Shown in pieces: positions 1 to 7,657 of a DNA stretch of 53,021 bases; position 1 is the first letter of the stretch, and every line of letters starts with the position of its first letter. The notes beneath the pieces were generated by a model. It saw only the letters and a list, made by a program, of their open reading frames with translations, did no database searches and was not told where the DNA came from. The stretch covers positions 1 to 53,021 of the forward strand of contig JASLIG010000049.1 of NCBI GenBank assembly GCA_030152805.1, read 5' to 3'. The translations under genes and the position numbers were made by a program. The stretch comes from Solirubrobacterales bacterium (GTDB taxonomy: Bacteria; Actinomycetota; Thermoleophilia; Solirubrobacterales; 70-9).

Positions 1-711
1 GGGCTTGTCGGGCATCAGCGCCTTCTGCTCGCGCACCCAGCCGATCGCGCGGTCGGCAAGGTCCTCGGTGAGGTGGTAGCCCTCCTCCGGCGAGCGGTCG
101 GGCTCGACCGCGACGGTGTCGTCATAGAGGGCCGGGAAGTACTGGTTCGTCTCGCCGGCGATGAAGCCGTAGAAGTGCTCGAAGCCGCCGCCGCGCGAGG
201 GCCAGGCGTCGAAGGGGCCCATCGGGCTGGTCTCCCAGACCGGGACCTCGTGGCACTTGCCGAACTGCGCGGTCGAGAAGCCGTTCAGCTTCAGCGTCTC
301 GGCCAGAGGCGCCGCGGTGTTTGGGCGGACCGAGTTGTAGCCGGGAGCGGAGGTGGCGATCTCGGTGATCCCGCCCATCCCGACCGAGTGGTGGTTGCGG
401 CCACTGAGTAGGGCGGCGCGGGTCGGCGAGCAGAGCGCGGTGGTGTGGAAGCGGGTGTACTTCAGCCCCTCTGCCGCCAGCGCCTCGGCAACCGGGCTCG
501 CGCAGGGGCCGCCGAAGGCGCTGGAGGCAGCGAAGCCGACGTCGTCGAGCAGGACGACGAGGACGTTCGGCGCGTCCGCGGGCGGGCGCAACTGCTCGAT
601 CGGGGGGAAGGACGTGTCGGGGTCCTTGGCGTCGTAGGTGATCGGACCCTCATAGGGCCGGTCGGGAATCGGCAGGACGTCGCGCTTGACCTCGTCGTTC
701 TTGCTGCTCAT
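1..711 (-). CDS. Arylsulfatase, N-terminal 237 residues (3' end beyond window)
   Basis: Hydrolyses sulfate esters using a formylglycine made from a cysteine. The visible part has the early metal-binding stretch NVLVVLLDDVGF (about residues 49-60) and the sulfatase signature CSPTR at residues 94-98 (bases 418-432), where Cys94 would be converted, followed by the conserved AALLSGR. The N-terminus has no signal peptide and resembles the long actinobacterial arylsulfatases (usually more than 700 aa), so roughly two thirds should lie to the left of the window. The start ATG overlaps the TGA of the upstream formylglycine-generating enzyme as ATGA, so modifier and substrate are probably translationally coupled. 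The natural substrate cannot be told. Confidence 0.93.
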   Translation of the reverse strand, partial: MSSKNDEVKRDVLPIPDRPYEGPITYDAKDPDTSFPPIEQLRPPADAPNVLVVLLDDVGFAASSAFGGPCASPVAEALAAEGLKYTRFHTTALCSPTRAALLSGRNHHSVGMGGITEIATSAPGYNSVRPNTAAPLAETLKLNGFSTAQFGKCHEVPVWETSPMGPFDAWPSRGGGFEHFYGFIAGETNQYFPALYDDTVAVEPDRSPEEGYHLTEDLADRAIGWVREQKALMPDKP

Positions 712-1547
712 CTCGTCTCCCTAGGTAGTGAGTGGTCGCGGGCGCACCTGAATCCCGTGTTTCCCGTTGAGGTGTCCACGGTGTTGGAGCTCCGGGCCGC
801 GACCCGGTAGCGGTTGCAATAAGAGTCGTGACAGAGATAGGAGCCACCGCGGGTGACCATCGCCTGATCGCCGTCGAAGGAATCCGCGCACCATTCCCAG
901 ACGTTGCCGGTGGTGTTGTGGAGCCCGTAGCCGTTGGCCGGGAAGGCGTCGACCGGACAGGTGCCGAGGTAGCCGTCGCCGAGGGTGTTCTCCGACGGGA
1001 ACGTGCCCTGCCAGACGTTCATGCGGTGCTCGCCGCCCGGCTCCAGCTCATCGCCCCAGGGAAAGCGCTTCCCAACCAGGCCGCCGCGGGCCGCGAACTC
1101 CCACTCGGCCTCGCTCGGCAGCCTCACCCCGCTCCAGCGACAGAACGCCTCGGCGTCGCGCCAGGACACATGGACGACGGGGTGATCGAACCGGTCGTCG
1201 ATCGAGGAGTGCGGCCCCTCTGGCTGGCGCCAGCAGGCGCCGTAGACCTGGCGCCACCACGGGGCCTCGACGGCGCCGCGGGTGTCGGGGAACTCGTCGG
1301 GAAGCAGGCCGCCGAAGACGAACGACCATCCGTAGCGCTCGGCGTCGGTGACATAGCCGGTCGCCTCGGCGAACTTGGCAAATCGGCGGTTGGTAACTGC
1401 GCAGGGATCGATCGCGAAGGCATCGACCTCGACCTCGCGCACCGGCCCCTCACCGTCGCCGGCGACGCACTCCGGACCCTCGGCCCCCATCAGGAAGGCC
1501 CCGCCCTCCAGCAGCACCATCTCGGACTCGGTGGCCTCGAGGCTCAT
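708..1547 (-). CDS. Formylglycine-generating enzyme (sulfatase maturase)
   Basis: Oxidises the CxPxR cysteine of sulfatases to formylglycine; aerobic, copper-dependent type. The 279-aa protein is full length for the FGE-sulfatase (SUMF1) domain: it begins with MVLLEGGAFLMGAE, has NTTGNVWEWCAD at about 211-222, and carries both catalytic cysteines in LCHDSYCNRYR (Cys239 and Cys244) followed by AARSSNT and GFRCA. Many SUMF-domain proteins lack this cysteine pair, so a true FGE is well supported. The neighbouring sulfatase, overlapping by four bases, is its obvious substrate. The ATG lies 8 bases after a TAGCTT -10 hexamer, suggesting a leaderless mRNA. Confidence 0.95.
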   Translation of the reverse strand: MSLEATESEMVLLEGGAFLMGAEGPECVAGDGEGPVREVEVDAFAIDPCAVTNRRFAKFAEATGYVTDAERYGWSFVFGGLLPDEFPDTRGAVEAPWWRQVYGACWRQPEGPHSSIDDRFDHPVVHVSWRDAEAFCRWSGVRLPSEAEWEFAARGGLVGKRFPWGDELEPGGEHRMNVWQGTFPSENTLGDGYLGTCPVDAFPANGYGLHNTTGNVWEWCADSFDGDQAMVTRGGSYLCHDSYCNRYRVAARSSNTVDTSTGNTGFRCARDHSLPRETR

Positions 1548-1555
1548 CCCGACCG

Positions 1556-1600
1556 AAGCTAAGCGCGCCAGGCGTCGGGCGCATCACCTGAACCGGGTGA
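1556..1600 (-). promoter_or_regulatory. Promoter and dyad (copy 1) for the FGE-sulfatase operon
   Basis: On the minus strand the 20-bp dyad TCACCCG-GTTC-AGGT-GATGC occupies 1600-1581, followed after exactly 19 bases by the hexamer TAGCTT (1561-1556) and, 8 bases later, the FGE start codon. The dyad covers the -35 position, as expected of an activator site. The same dyad occurs at 1642-1661 and 5243-5262. Confidence 0.55.
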
Positions 1601-1641
1601 ACCCCTCTGCTCCTCCTCTGAAACCGAGGACCCGCCAACAA

Positions 1642-1661
1642 TCACCCGGTTCAGATGATGC
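1642..1661 (+). promoter_or_regulatory. Dyad motif, copy 2, upstream of the DUF7144-like gene
   Basis: Reads TCACCCG-GTTC-AGAT-GATGC, differing from copy 1 at one position and pointing the opposite way, so copies 1 and 2 form a large inverted repeat between divergent transcription units. The hexamer 19 bases downstream is GAGTCT, a weak -10. The next gene starts at 1778. Confidence 0.5.
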
Positions 1662-1777
1662 CGACCCGTCTCATCGCGGCGAGTCTGCATGGACGAAGGA
1701 GCTCGGCCACTGGCGCTGGGCTCGAAACCACCAGTCGGGCCTCCGTGATAGCGGCCGACTACGAAGGGAGCAAGCGT

Positions 1778-2161
1778 ATGAGAGGTCTGGGTCGCGCTGT
1801 GTTCGTCGCCATCTTGCTGATGATCGCGGGCATACTCAACGTCATCTACGGCATCGCCGCGGTTGGCGATGCGAACTTTTACGCGGGCAATACCCACTAC
1901 GTGCTTTCCAGCCTGCACACCTGGGGCTGGATCACGATTCTGCTCGGGGTGATTCAGCTGTTCGCCGGCTTCTCACTGTTCGCTGGCGGCACCTTCGGCC
2001 GCGTGATCGGGATCATCGCCGCCTCGCTCGGGGCGATCGGCGCACTGCTGGCGGTGGGCGGCGCCTACCCGTTCTGGTCGCTGGGCATCTTCGCCATCTG
2101 CGTCATCTGCATCCACGGCCTGGTCGTCTACGGCGAGGACGATCGGACCGCGGAGGTCTAA
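1778..2161 (+). CDS. Small four-helix membrane protein, DUF7144-like
   Basis: 127 aa. Hydrophobic segments are at about residues 5-25, 48-68, 75-95 and 98-118, with a short charged C-terminus (YGEDDRTAEV). The pattern, including HTWGWITILLGVIQLFAG after the first loop, matches the small actinobacterial membrane family annotated DUF7144; its function is unknown. I chose the ATG at 1778 because GAAGGGAG lies 7-15 bases upstream; the open frame extends further back without a plausible start. A dyad shared with the FGE and DUF1269-like promoters lies about 120 bases upstream. Confidence 0.85.
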   Translation: MRGLGRAVFVAILLMIAGILNVIYGIAAVGDANFYAGNTHYVLSSLHTWGWITILLGVIQLFAGFSLFAGGTFGRVIGIIAASLGAIGALLAVGGAYPFWSLGIFAICVICIHGLVVYGEDDRTAEV

Positions 2162-2168
2162 GCCGGCA

Positions 2169-2203
2169 CGCGGGGGCTCGGCGACGTTTGCCGGGCTCCC
2201 GCG
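2169..2203 (+). terminator. GC-rich hairpin between two membrane-protein genes
   Basis: Arms 2169-2182 and 2190-2203 form a 14-bp stem (two G-U pairs) around a 7-base loop, starting 7 bases after the stop codon. There is no T tract, so it may act as an attenuator or processing signal rather than a full terminator. Confidence 0.45.
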
Positions 2204-2215
2204 GCTGGTGCGCTC

Positions 2216-2911
2216 ATGGGCGACATCTTCCTTCTCTCACTGGTAGCCGCGGCGAACGCCACCCTGCTCGCGGCGGTGACGGTGATGCTGTTCTTGGAGA
2301 ACCCAAAGCGGCTCCTGCTCGGCTACCTGGCCGGCGCCCTGCTGGTCAGCCTCACGATCGGCTTCGTGATCGTCTTTGTCGTGCATGACTCAGGCACGAC
2401 GGAAACCGCGCAGAACTCCCTCAGCCCCGCGATGGACATCGCCCTGGGGGCGATCTTCCTGCTCGTTGCCTATGTGCTGGGCAGCGGTCGCGACGAGAAA
2501 TTGAAAGAGCGGCGCAAGGCGAAGAAGGGGGAATCGGATGCCGAGGACGCCGAGAAGGGTCCCTCCAAGGTCGAGCAGTTGCTCGGCCGTGGCGATGCTC
2601 GCATCACCTTCGCGCTCGGCGTCGTCTTCACGCTTCCCGGCGTCGCCTACCTCGCGGCGCTGCACGACCTTCAGCAACTGAATTACGGAGCGGCCGGCGA
2701 GATCCTCGTCATCCTCGGCTTCAACGTCATGCTCTTGATCCTGCTGGAGGTCCCCTTGGTCGGCTACCTCGTGGCCCCGGAGCGGACGGTGGTCGCGGTG
2801 CAGCGCTTCCGCGCCTGGCTGACCCAAAGCAGCCGCCGGATCGCGGTCGTCGGCGCCGCGGGGATCGGCGCCATCCTGCTCTTGCGTGGCGCGATCGGGT
2901 TCCTGGCCTAG
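2216..2911 (+). CDS. GAP-family (Sap/SfLAP) membrane protein
   Basis: 231 aa with six probable membrane segments in two halves: about 4-26, 33-57 and 72-88, then a charged cytoplasmic linker (RDEKLKERRKAKKGESDAEDAEKG, about residues 92-115), then 130-150, 160-185 and 205-230. This matches the GAP/Sap 'sulfolipid-1-addressing protein' family, whose mycobacterial members help move glycolipids to the surface. The substrate here is unknown. It follows the DUF7144-like gene by 54 bases containing a hairpin, so it may be partly co-transcribed. Confidence 0.75.
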   Translation: MGDIFLLSLVAAANATLLAAVTVMLFLENPKRLLLGYLAGALLVSLTIGFVIVFVVHDSGTTETAQNSLSPAMDIALGAIFLLVAYVLGSGRDEKLKERRKAKKGESDAEDAEKGPSKVEQLLGRGDARITFALGVVFTLPGVAYLAALHDLQQLNYGAAGEILVILGFNVMLLILLEVPLVGYLVAPERTVVAVQRFRAWLTQSSRRIAVVGAAGIGAILLLRGAIGFLA

Positions 2912-2928
2912 ATTTCACACAAGCTTCC

Positions 2929-2956
2929 TTGACGGGCGGTACAGTCGGCATAGGCT
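2929..2956 (+). promoter_or_regulatory. Promoter of the LuxR/MalT-like regulator
   Basis: TTGACG (2929-2934), 16-base spacer, TAGGCT (2951-2956). One of the best -35/-10 pairs in the window, it would start transcription near 2963, about 24 bases before the proposed TTG start. Confidence 0.55.
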
Positions 2957-2986
2957 GACCATGTCCCTCCCTGACCGAGTTGCGTT

Positions 2987-5230
2987 TTGAACGAGGATGG
3001 CGGCGCCATCGCTCAGCCTGCTCCGAGCGCCCTAAGCGTCCCGCCCCTGGTTCCGCGCTCGCGTCTGATCGAGAAGTTGAGGCAGAGCACAGCGCCGGTC
3101 GTCCTCCTCAGCGCGCCCTCGGGGTACGGAAAGTCGGTCCTCTTGGAGCAGTGGGCTGAAGAGGACCCGCGCCCGTTCACGTCGATCATCCTCGGCGACC
3201 CGCACAACGATCCCGGGATGCTCGTAGCCTCGATCGTCGAGGCGCTCGAGCGGATCGAGCCGATGCCGGAGGACGTCTCCACCGCTCTTCAGGCTCCCGA
3301 GCCCAGCATCGAGAGCATCGTCCTACCGCGGCTCGGCCGTGCCCTGGGCGATCGCACGGTCCCGATGGTCCTCGTCCTCGACGACCTCGAGCGAATCGAG
3401 TCCCCCCAGGCGCTGGCGGTAATCGCGGCAATCGCCGGCCAGCTTCCCTCCGGCTCCCGGCTTGCGCTCGCCTGCCGAACTGAGCCGGCTCTGCCGATAG
3501 GCAGGCTGCGTGCCCACCGCATGCTGACCGAGCTGGGCAGGGCGGAGCTGATGATGACGAAGGCCGAGTGCGCGGCCCTGCTCGCCGGGCTCGGCGTCGA
3601 GCTGACCAGCAAACAGCTCGACGCGATGATCCTGCACGCGGAGGGCTGGCCGGCCGCTCTCTATCTCGCCGGCCTCGCCCTCACCGAGCAGCCGGACCTC
3701 GACGGGGCGATCTCCCGGTTTGCCGGCGACGACCGGATCGTCGTCGACTACATCAAGGAGGAAGTCCTCGCTTCGGTCTCGCAGCGCAGGCTGGAGTTCA
3801 TGCGGCGGGCCTCGGTCCTCGACCGCCTCAGCGGCGATCTCTGCGACGCCGTTCTCGGGCGGACCGGCTCGGCGAGGACGCTCGTCGACCTATCGCGCTC
3901 GAACTCGCTGCTGACGCCGTTGGACCGGCGCGATGAGTGGTTTCGCTTCCACCCGATGTTCCGCGAGATGCTGCGCTCAGAGCTGCACCGCGTAGAGCCG
4001 GCCAGGGAATCGGAGTTGAACCTTCGTGCCTCGGAATGGTGGGCCGAGCAGGGCGACTGGGACCGGGCGATCCAGTACGCGATCGAGGCGGGAGACCCAG
4101 CGCGAGCCGGAGAGCTGCTGTGGTTAGGAGTGCCCAGGTACATGACCCGCGGACGGGTTGCCACCGTGATCGGCTGGCTGGGTCGGCTCGGGGAGGAGAC
4201 CATCGCCTCAGACCCCGCCCTGAGCCTTACCGCGGCCTTCGGTGGGATCACCCGCGGCGCCGGCTCACAGGCCGAACAGTGGACCGCGGTGGCCCGGAGT
4301 CTGCTGCAGGCAGAAGGGAACTCGGACAAGAGCCTCGGGCTCGTGCCGGGCCTGGCGCTGGCCGAAGCCGGCCTCGCTCGGCAGGGGGTCGAGGCGATGT
4401 GCGTCAGCACCGAGGTCGCCGCGGAGGATCTCGCGGACGAGAGCCCCTGGTTGTCGATGTGCTGCATGCTCGACGGGGTCGGGCTGCATCTCCGCGGGCT
4501 CCGCGAGTCGGCGCACGGAAGGTTGGTGGAGGGCGCACGGCGCGGATCGGTCAGCGCCCCGACCATTCAGGTGCTCGCCCTCGCCCAGCTCGCTCTGCTA
4601 GCGATCGAGGATGAGGACTGGCAGCTCGCCGAGTCGCTGGCGGCCCAGGCCCGAGCGCAGGTCAACCGCTCCGGGCTGATCGAGTACCCGATGGTCGCGC
4701 TGGCGATGGCGGTCTCCGCCCTGGTCGAATCCAGGTTCGGAAGGGTCGAGAAGGCGATGGCCGACATGCGGATTGGCGTGGACTTGCTCGGAGAACTCGA
4801 TGAATTCGCTCCCTGGTACGAAGTCGAGGCGAGGATCGCGCTGGCTCGTTGCGCCTCGCGCCTCGGCGATGGCCCGGCGGCCGGAGCGTTTCTCGCCGAG
4901 GCGAAGAAGCTGCTGAAGCGCACCCCCGACGCGAGCGTGCTCGGCAAGTGGATCGAGGAGTCAGCCCAGGCGGTCGAGGAGCTTTCCGTCGCGAAGGTGA
5001 GTGATCTCTCTCCAGCCGAGCTGCGCGTGCTCCAGTTCCTGCCGGGCCATCTGTCCTACCCCCAGATAGCCGCGGAGACCTTCGTTTCGCCGAACACGGT
5101 CAAGACCCAGGCGCAGAGCATCTACCGCAAGCTCGGCGCCTCCTCGCGACGGGAAGCGGTCGAACTGGCGCAAGAGGTCGGCCTGCTCGACCGCGAGGCC
5201 GGCTCACAGAGCCCTCCCGCAGCGGAGTAG
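2987..5230 (+). CDS. Large ATP-binding LuxR-family (MalT-like, LAL) transcriptional regulator
   Basis: 747 aa. The N-terminal STAND NTPase has Walker A APSGYGKS at 43-50 and Walker B MVLVLDDLE at about 127-135; a long helical-repeat region follows, and a C-terminal LuxR helix-turn-helix occupies about 674-735 (LSPAELRVLQFL, then YPQIAAETFVSPNTVKTQ). Family members are inducer-activated transcription activators. The start is taken as TTG 2987, just after an in-frame stop and about 24 bases after the predicted transcription start; no strong ribosome site is visible, so the start is uncertain. It is flanked by promoters carrying a shared dyad, which makes it the natural candidate to bind that dyad (inference). 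Confidence 0.92.
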   Translation: MNEDGGAIAQPAPSALSVPPLVPRSRLIEKLRQSTAPVVLLSAPSGYGKSVLLEQWAEEDPRPFTSIILGDPHNDPGMLVASIVEALERIEPMPEDVSTALQAPEPSIESIVLPRLGRALGDRTVPMVLVLDDLERIESPQALAVIAAIAGQLPSGSRLALACRTEPALPIGRLRAHRMLTELGRAELMMTKAECAALLAGLGVELTSKQLDAMILHAEGWPAALYLAGLALTEQPDLDGAISRFAGDDRIVVDYIKEEVLASVSQRRLEFMRRASVLDRLSGDLCDAVLGRTGSARTLVDLSRSNSLLTPLDRRDEWFRFHPMFREMLRSELHRVEPARESELNLRASEWWAEQGDWDRAIQYAIEAGDPARAGELLWLGVPRYMTRGRVATVIGWLGRLGEETIASDPALSLTAAFGGITRGAGSQAEQWTAVARSLLQAEGNSDKSLGLVPGLALAEAGLARQGVEAMCVSTEVAAEDLADESPWLSMCCMLDGVGLHLRGLRESAHGRLVEGARRGSVSAPTIQVLALAQLALLAIEDEDWQLAESLAAQARAQVNRSGLIEYPMVALAMAVSALVESRFGRVEKAMADMRIGVDLLGELDEFAPWYEVEARIALARCASRLGDGPAAGAFLAEAKKLLKRTPDASVLGKWIEESAQAVEELSVAKVSDLSPAELRVLQFLPGHLSYPQIAAETFVSPNTVKTQAQSIYRKLGASSRREAVELAQEVGLLDREAGSQSPPAAE

Positions 5231-5242
5231 GGATCTCGACGA

Positions 5243-5287
5243 TCACCCGCTTCGGGCGATGCGGACCCGGCGGCACAGACCTACGTT
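5243..5287 (+). promoter_or_regulatory. Dyad (copy 3) and -10 for the DUF1269-like gene
   Basis: Dyad TCACCCG-CTTC-GGGC-GATGC at 5243-5262, then exactly 19 bases, then the hexamer TACGTT at 5282-5287. Dyad-to-hexamer spacing is identical to copy 1 although the spacer sequence differs. Confidence 0.5.
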
Positions 5288-5329
5288 GGGACAGTTGCTC
5301 CCCCGAGGGCAGCTCCACCGATCCGGCTG

Positions 5330-5806
5330 ATGCCAGAGCTAATCGCCATCGCATACACGGAGGAGACCGTCGCCGCTCAGGCAGCCGCGGAGCTCGACCG
5401 ATGCGCGGCTGAAATTCCGCTCGACCCCGACGCGATCGGCGTGATCGTGGCCGAGAAGAACGGGAACCACCAGCTGCTGACCAGCCGCCACCCCGGAGCG
5501 ACGGCTGCATGGAGTCGATTCTGGGGAGTCATCTTCGGCGTCGTAATGAACGAGGAGGAGCCGAGCGGACTCGACCTGAGCTTTCGCCAGCAGGTCAAGG
5601 GACTGCTGAGGCCCGGGAGTTCGGTGCTACTGGTCGCAGTCGGGCGGGCCACTCGGGAGACGGTCCTCGCAGCCATCAGCCAGTACGGCGGCAAGCCGTT
5701 GACCTGCCGCCTCGATGCCGACGTGACGGCTGGTCTCTGGACCGATCCGCCGGGTGACCCGCCGACACCACAGGCGCGGTCGGATCGGCTTCGCTCAAGC
5801 GACTGA
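5330..5806 (+). CDS. DUF1269-like protein
   Basis: 158 aa, no signal peptide. The N-terminal half alternates strand and helix (ELIAIAYTEETVAAQAAAELDR), with a glycine-rich hydrophobic hairpin WGVIFGVVM near 62-72 and a conserved-looking SSVLLVAVGRATRETVLAAI at about 99-118, the layout of DUF1269/DUF6325-type proteins. Function unknown. It lies directly downstream of the LuxR/MalT-like gene but has its own dyad-bearing promoter, so it may be a target of that regulator. The last 20 residues are proline- and arginine-rich and look disordered. Confidence 0.72.
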   Translation: MPELIAIAYTEETVAAQAAAELDRCAAEIPLDPDAIGVIVAEKNGNHQLLTSRHPGATAAWSRFWGVIFGVVMNEEEPSGLDLSFRQQVKGLLRPGSSVLLVAVGRATRETVLAAISQYGGKPLTCRLDADVTAGLWTDPPGDPPTPQARSDRLRSSD

Positions 5807-5816
5807 ACGTCGCTCA

Positions 5817-5889
<73 letters not shown>

Positions 5890-5978
5890 GTGGACGCTCG
5901 ATCTTAGTGGGTTCAACGCGGCCTCCGGCAGGGCCGCGCAGGGCTATCGAATTGAACCGAGCTGCCGATAGAGGAGCG

Positions 5979-6860
5979 ATGACGCACGTGAGGAGAGGCA
6001 AGCGGGGAGCGCTTTACGCGGCGCTCAGCTTGATCGCGACGATGGCGCTGGCCGCCCCGGCGCAGGCGTTCGACGGCGCCAGCGCCTCGATCGTGGGCGG
6101 CACGGCGGCGGCGACCGAAGAATGGCCATGGGCGGCGTTCATCCTCGCCGCCGACAAGAATGACGAAGGCTTCAGCTGCTCGGGCACGGTCGTGGCCCCG
6201 AACGTCGTCCTCACCGCCGGTCATTGCGTCGAGGACATCATCACCGGCGAGCGCACGCCGCCGGCCCAGTACACAGTGGTGACCGGCAGCCGCGACATCC
6301 GCGACTCGACCATCCGCCAGGTATCGAAGGTCGTTCGCGCGATTCCCTATCCCGGCTTCAACCGCTTCAAGGTCCACGGCGATGCGGGGCTGCTGATCCT
6401 GGCGACGCCGACCACGGCGCCCGCCGTGGCACTCGCTGGCCCTGCCGACGCGGCACTGCTCGCCCCCAATACCCCGACCTGGATCGCCGGCTGGGGCCTG
6501 AGCGGCAAACCGCCGAGGCTGAAACTGTCGCCGATCCTGCGCCGCGGGGCGACCTTCGTGCAGCGACGCCTCTTCTGCCGCAACCACTCCCGCGTCTACT
6601 ACCCCTTCTTCAACTACTCCTCGCAGCTCTGCACGATCACGCCCCCGGGCTTTGCGATCGGCACCTGTCACGGCGACAGCGGCGGGCCGGCGCTGGCCTT
6701 CCGCGAAGACGGCACGCCGGTGCAGATCGGCGTCACCAGCCTCGGCGCCGCCGACTGCAACACGCACGTGCCCGACATCTTCACCCGCGTGGACCGGATC
6801 TATCCCTGGATCGCGGAACAGGTTGCAGCGGCGGCGGGAGCACCTCCCGCCGCCGGCTGA
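5979..6860 (+). CDS. Secreted trypsin-like serine protease (S1 family)
   Basis: 293 aa. A signal peptide covers residues 1-30 (MTHVRRGKRG, a hydrophobic core, then APAQA), followed by a short propeptide and the activation motif IVGG at 38-41. The catalytic triad is complete: His82 in TAGHC, Asp135 in HGDAGLLIL and Ser234 in GTCHGDSGGPAL. Cysteines flank the histidine and serine as in trypsins. I start it at ATG 5979 because GAGGAG lies just upstream; the open frame runs back to 5907. Likely a monocistronic extracellular enzyme; substrates unknown. It converges on the next gene with a 12-base gap. Confidence 0.93.
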   Translation: MTHVRRGKRGALYAALSLIATMALAAPAQAFDGASASIVGGTAAATEEWPWAAFILAADKNDEGFSCSGTVVAPNVVLTAGHCVEDIITGERTPPAQYTVVTGSRDIRDSTIRQVSKVVRAIPYPGFNRFKVHGDAGLLILATPTTAPAVALAGPADAALLAPNTPTWIAGWGLSGKPPRLKLSPILRRGATFVQRRLFCRNHSRVYYPFFNYSSQLCTITPPGFAIGTCHGDSGGPALAFREDGTPVQIGVTSLGAADCNTHVPDIFTRVDRIYPWIAEQVAAAAGAPPAAG

Positions 6861-6872
6861 TCCCGCTCGCGA

Positions 6873-7361
6873 CTAGGTGAACTTCGAGGGTTCGAAGCGG
6901 CAGTACTTGAATTCGAAGGCGAGGACCTGGTTGTTGGCCTGATTGGCGTTGTGGGTGAGGCGAATCACCAGCGCCTGGGCAGCGGTCTTGTTGCCTTCCT
7001 TGAGCTTCTTCGCCGCCTGCAGGAAGAGTTTTTCCTCTTCGCCGACGTATTTGAGCCACTTGGCGAGCTTGGCTTCGTCGGCGGTCGGCTGCGGCACCGC
7101 TTTCAGTTGCACGATCGCCTTGTGGAGCGCTTTGCCAGCCTTTTCAAACTGGGTCCCCGCGGCTTTCAGCTTGCCCGCCTTCACTTTCTGGCGGACGCCC
7201 TTGAGGATTTTTTCGTTGGCTTCCGTATTCGTCTTGCAGATCGGCTCGACCGCTTCTTTATAGCTCTCGCGCGTCACTTCAGCCGCCTCGGCGAAGGGGC
7301 CCGACAGCATCGCCAGAGCCAGGACGGCGGCGCTCAGACCAGCAAAGCTCTTCTTCCCCAC
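6873..7361 (-). CDS. Small secreted alanine/lysine-rich protein of unknown function
   Basis: 162 aa. A signal peptide (about residues 1-26, ending GPFAEA) is followed by a mostly helical, lysine-rich body with heptad-like segments (KAAGTQFEKAGKALHKAIVQLK). The mature part has only two cysteines, in EPICKTN near the start and KYCRFEP near the end, placed to form a disulfide tying the termini together. I prefer the GTG at 7361 because AGGAAGG lies 6 bases upstream; an ATG at 7385 would add eight residues. I do not recognise the family; similar small helical secreted proteins occur in Thermoleophilia. Confidence 0.75.
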   Translation of the reverse strand: MGKKSFAGLSAAVLALAMLSGPFAEAAEVTRESYKEAVEPICKTNTEANEKILKGVRQKVKAGKLKAAGTQFEKAGKALHKAIVQLKAVPQPTADEAKLAKWLKYVGEEEKLFLQAAKKLKEGNKTAAQALVIRLTHNANQANNQVLAFEFKYCRFEPSKFT

Positions 7362-7470
7362 CAGATACCTTCCTCTCGTTCCCATTTCCCAGGCGTCTCA
7401 TCTTTCCAAACACACGCGGGTGCCCAGGGACTCGGCAGCTTAGAGGACGGTTAAGAAGCGTCGCGGAAAG

Positions 7471-7557
7471 CGGAGGGGGTGGGATTCGAACCCACGAGCG
7501 CCTTGCGACGCCAACAGTTTTCGAGACTGCCCCGTTCAACCACTCCGGCACCCCTCC
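7471..7557 (-). tRNA. tRNA-Ser (anticodon CGA)
   Basis: Long-variable-arm tRNA on the minus strand: acceptor GGAGGGG/CCCCTCC, anticodon stem-loop with CTCGAAA giving CGA, variable arm about TGGCGTCGCAAGGCGCTC, T arm GGTTCGAATCC. CCA is not encoded. Confidence 0.95.
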
Positions 7558-7657
7558 GGGATCCAGTCGGGGTTGATTTTACGGGCGGCGGGTCGTCGGG
7601 CGAAGGCAGGCGCCTAGCGGGACTCAAGAACCGCAGCGAGAGCGTCGATGCAGCCCC

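Noticed and set aside
1655..1777. 41-residue N-terminal extension of the DUF7144-like protein
   Set aside because: It would be soluble and arginine-rich, without ribosome site, and would start inside the regulatory dyad; the ATG at 1778 has a good ribosome site.
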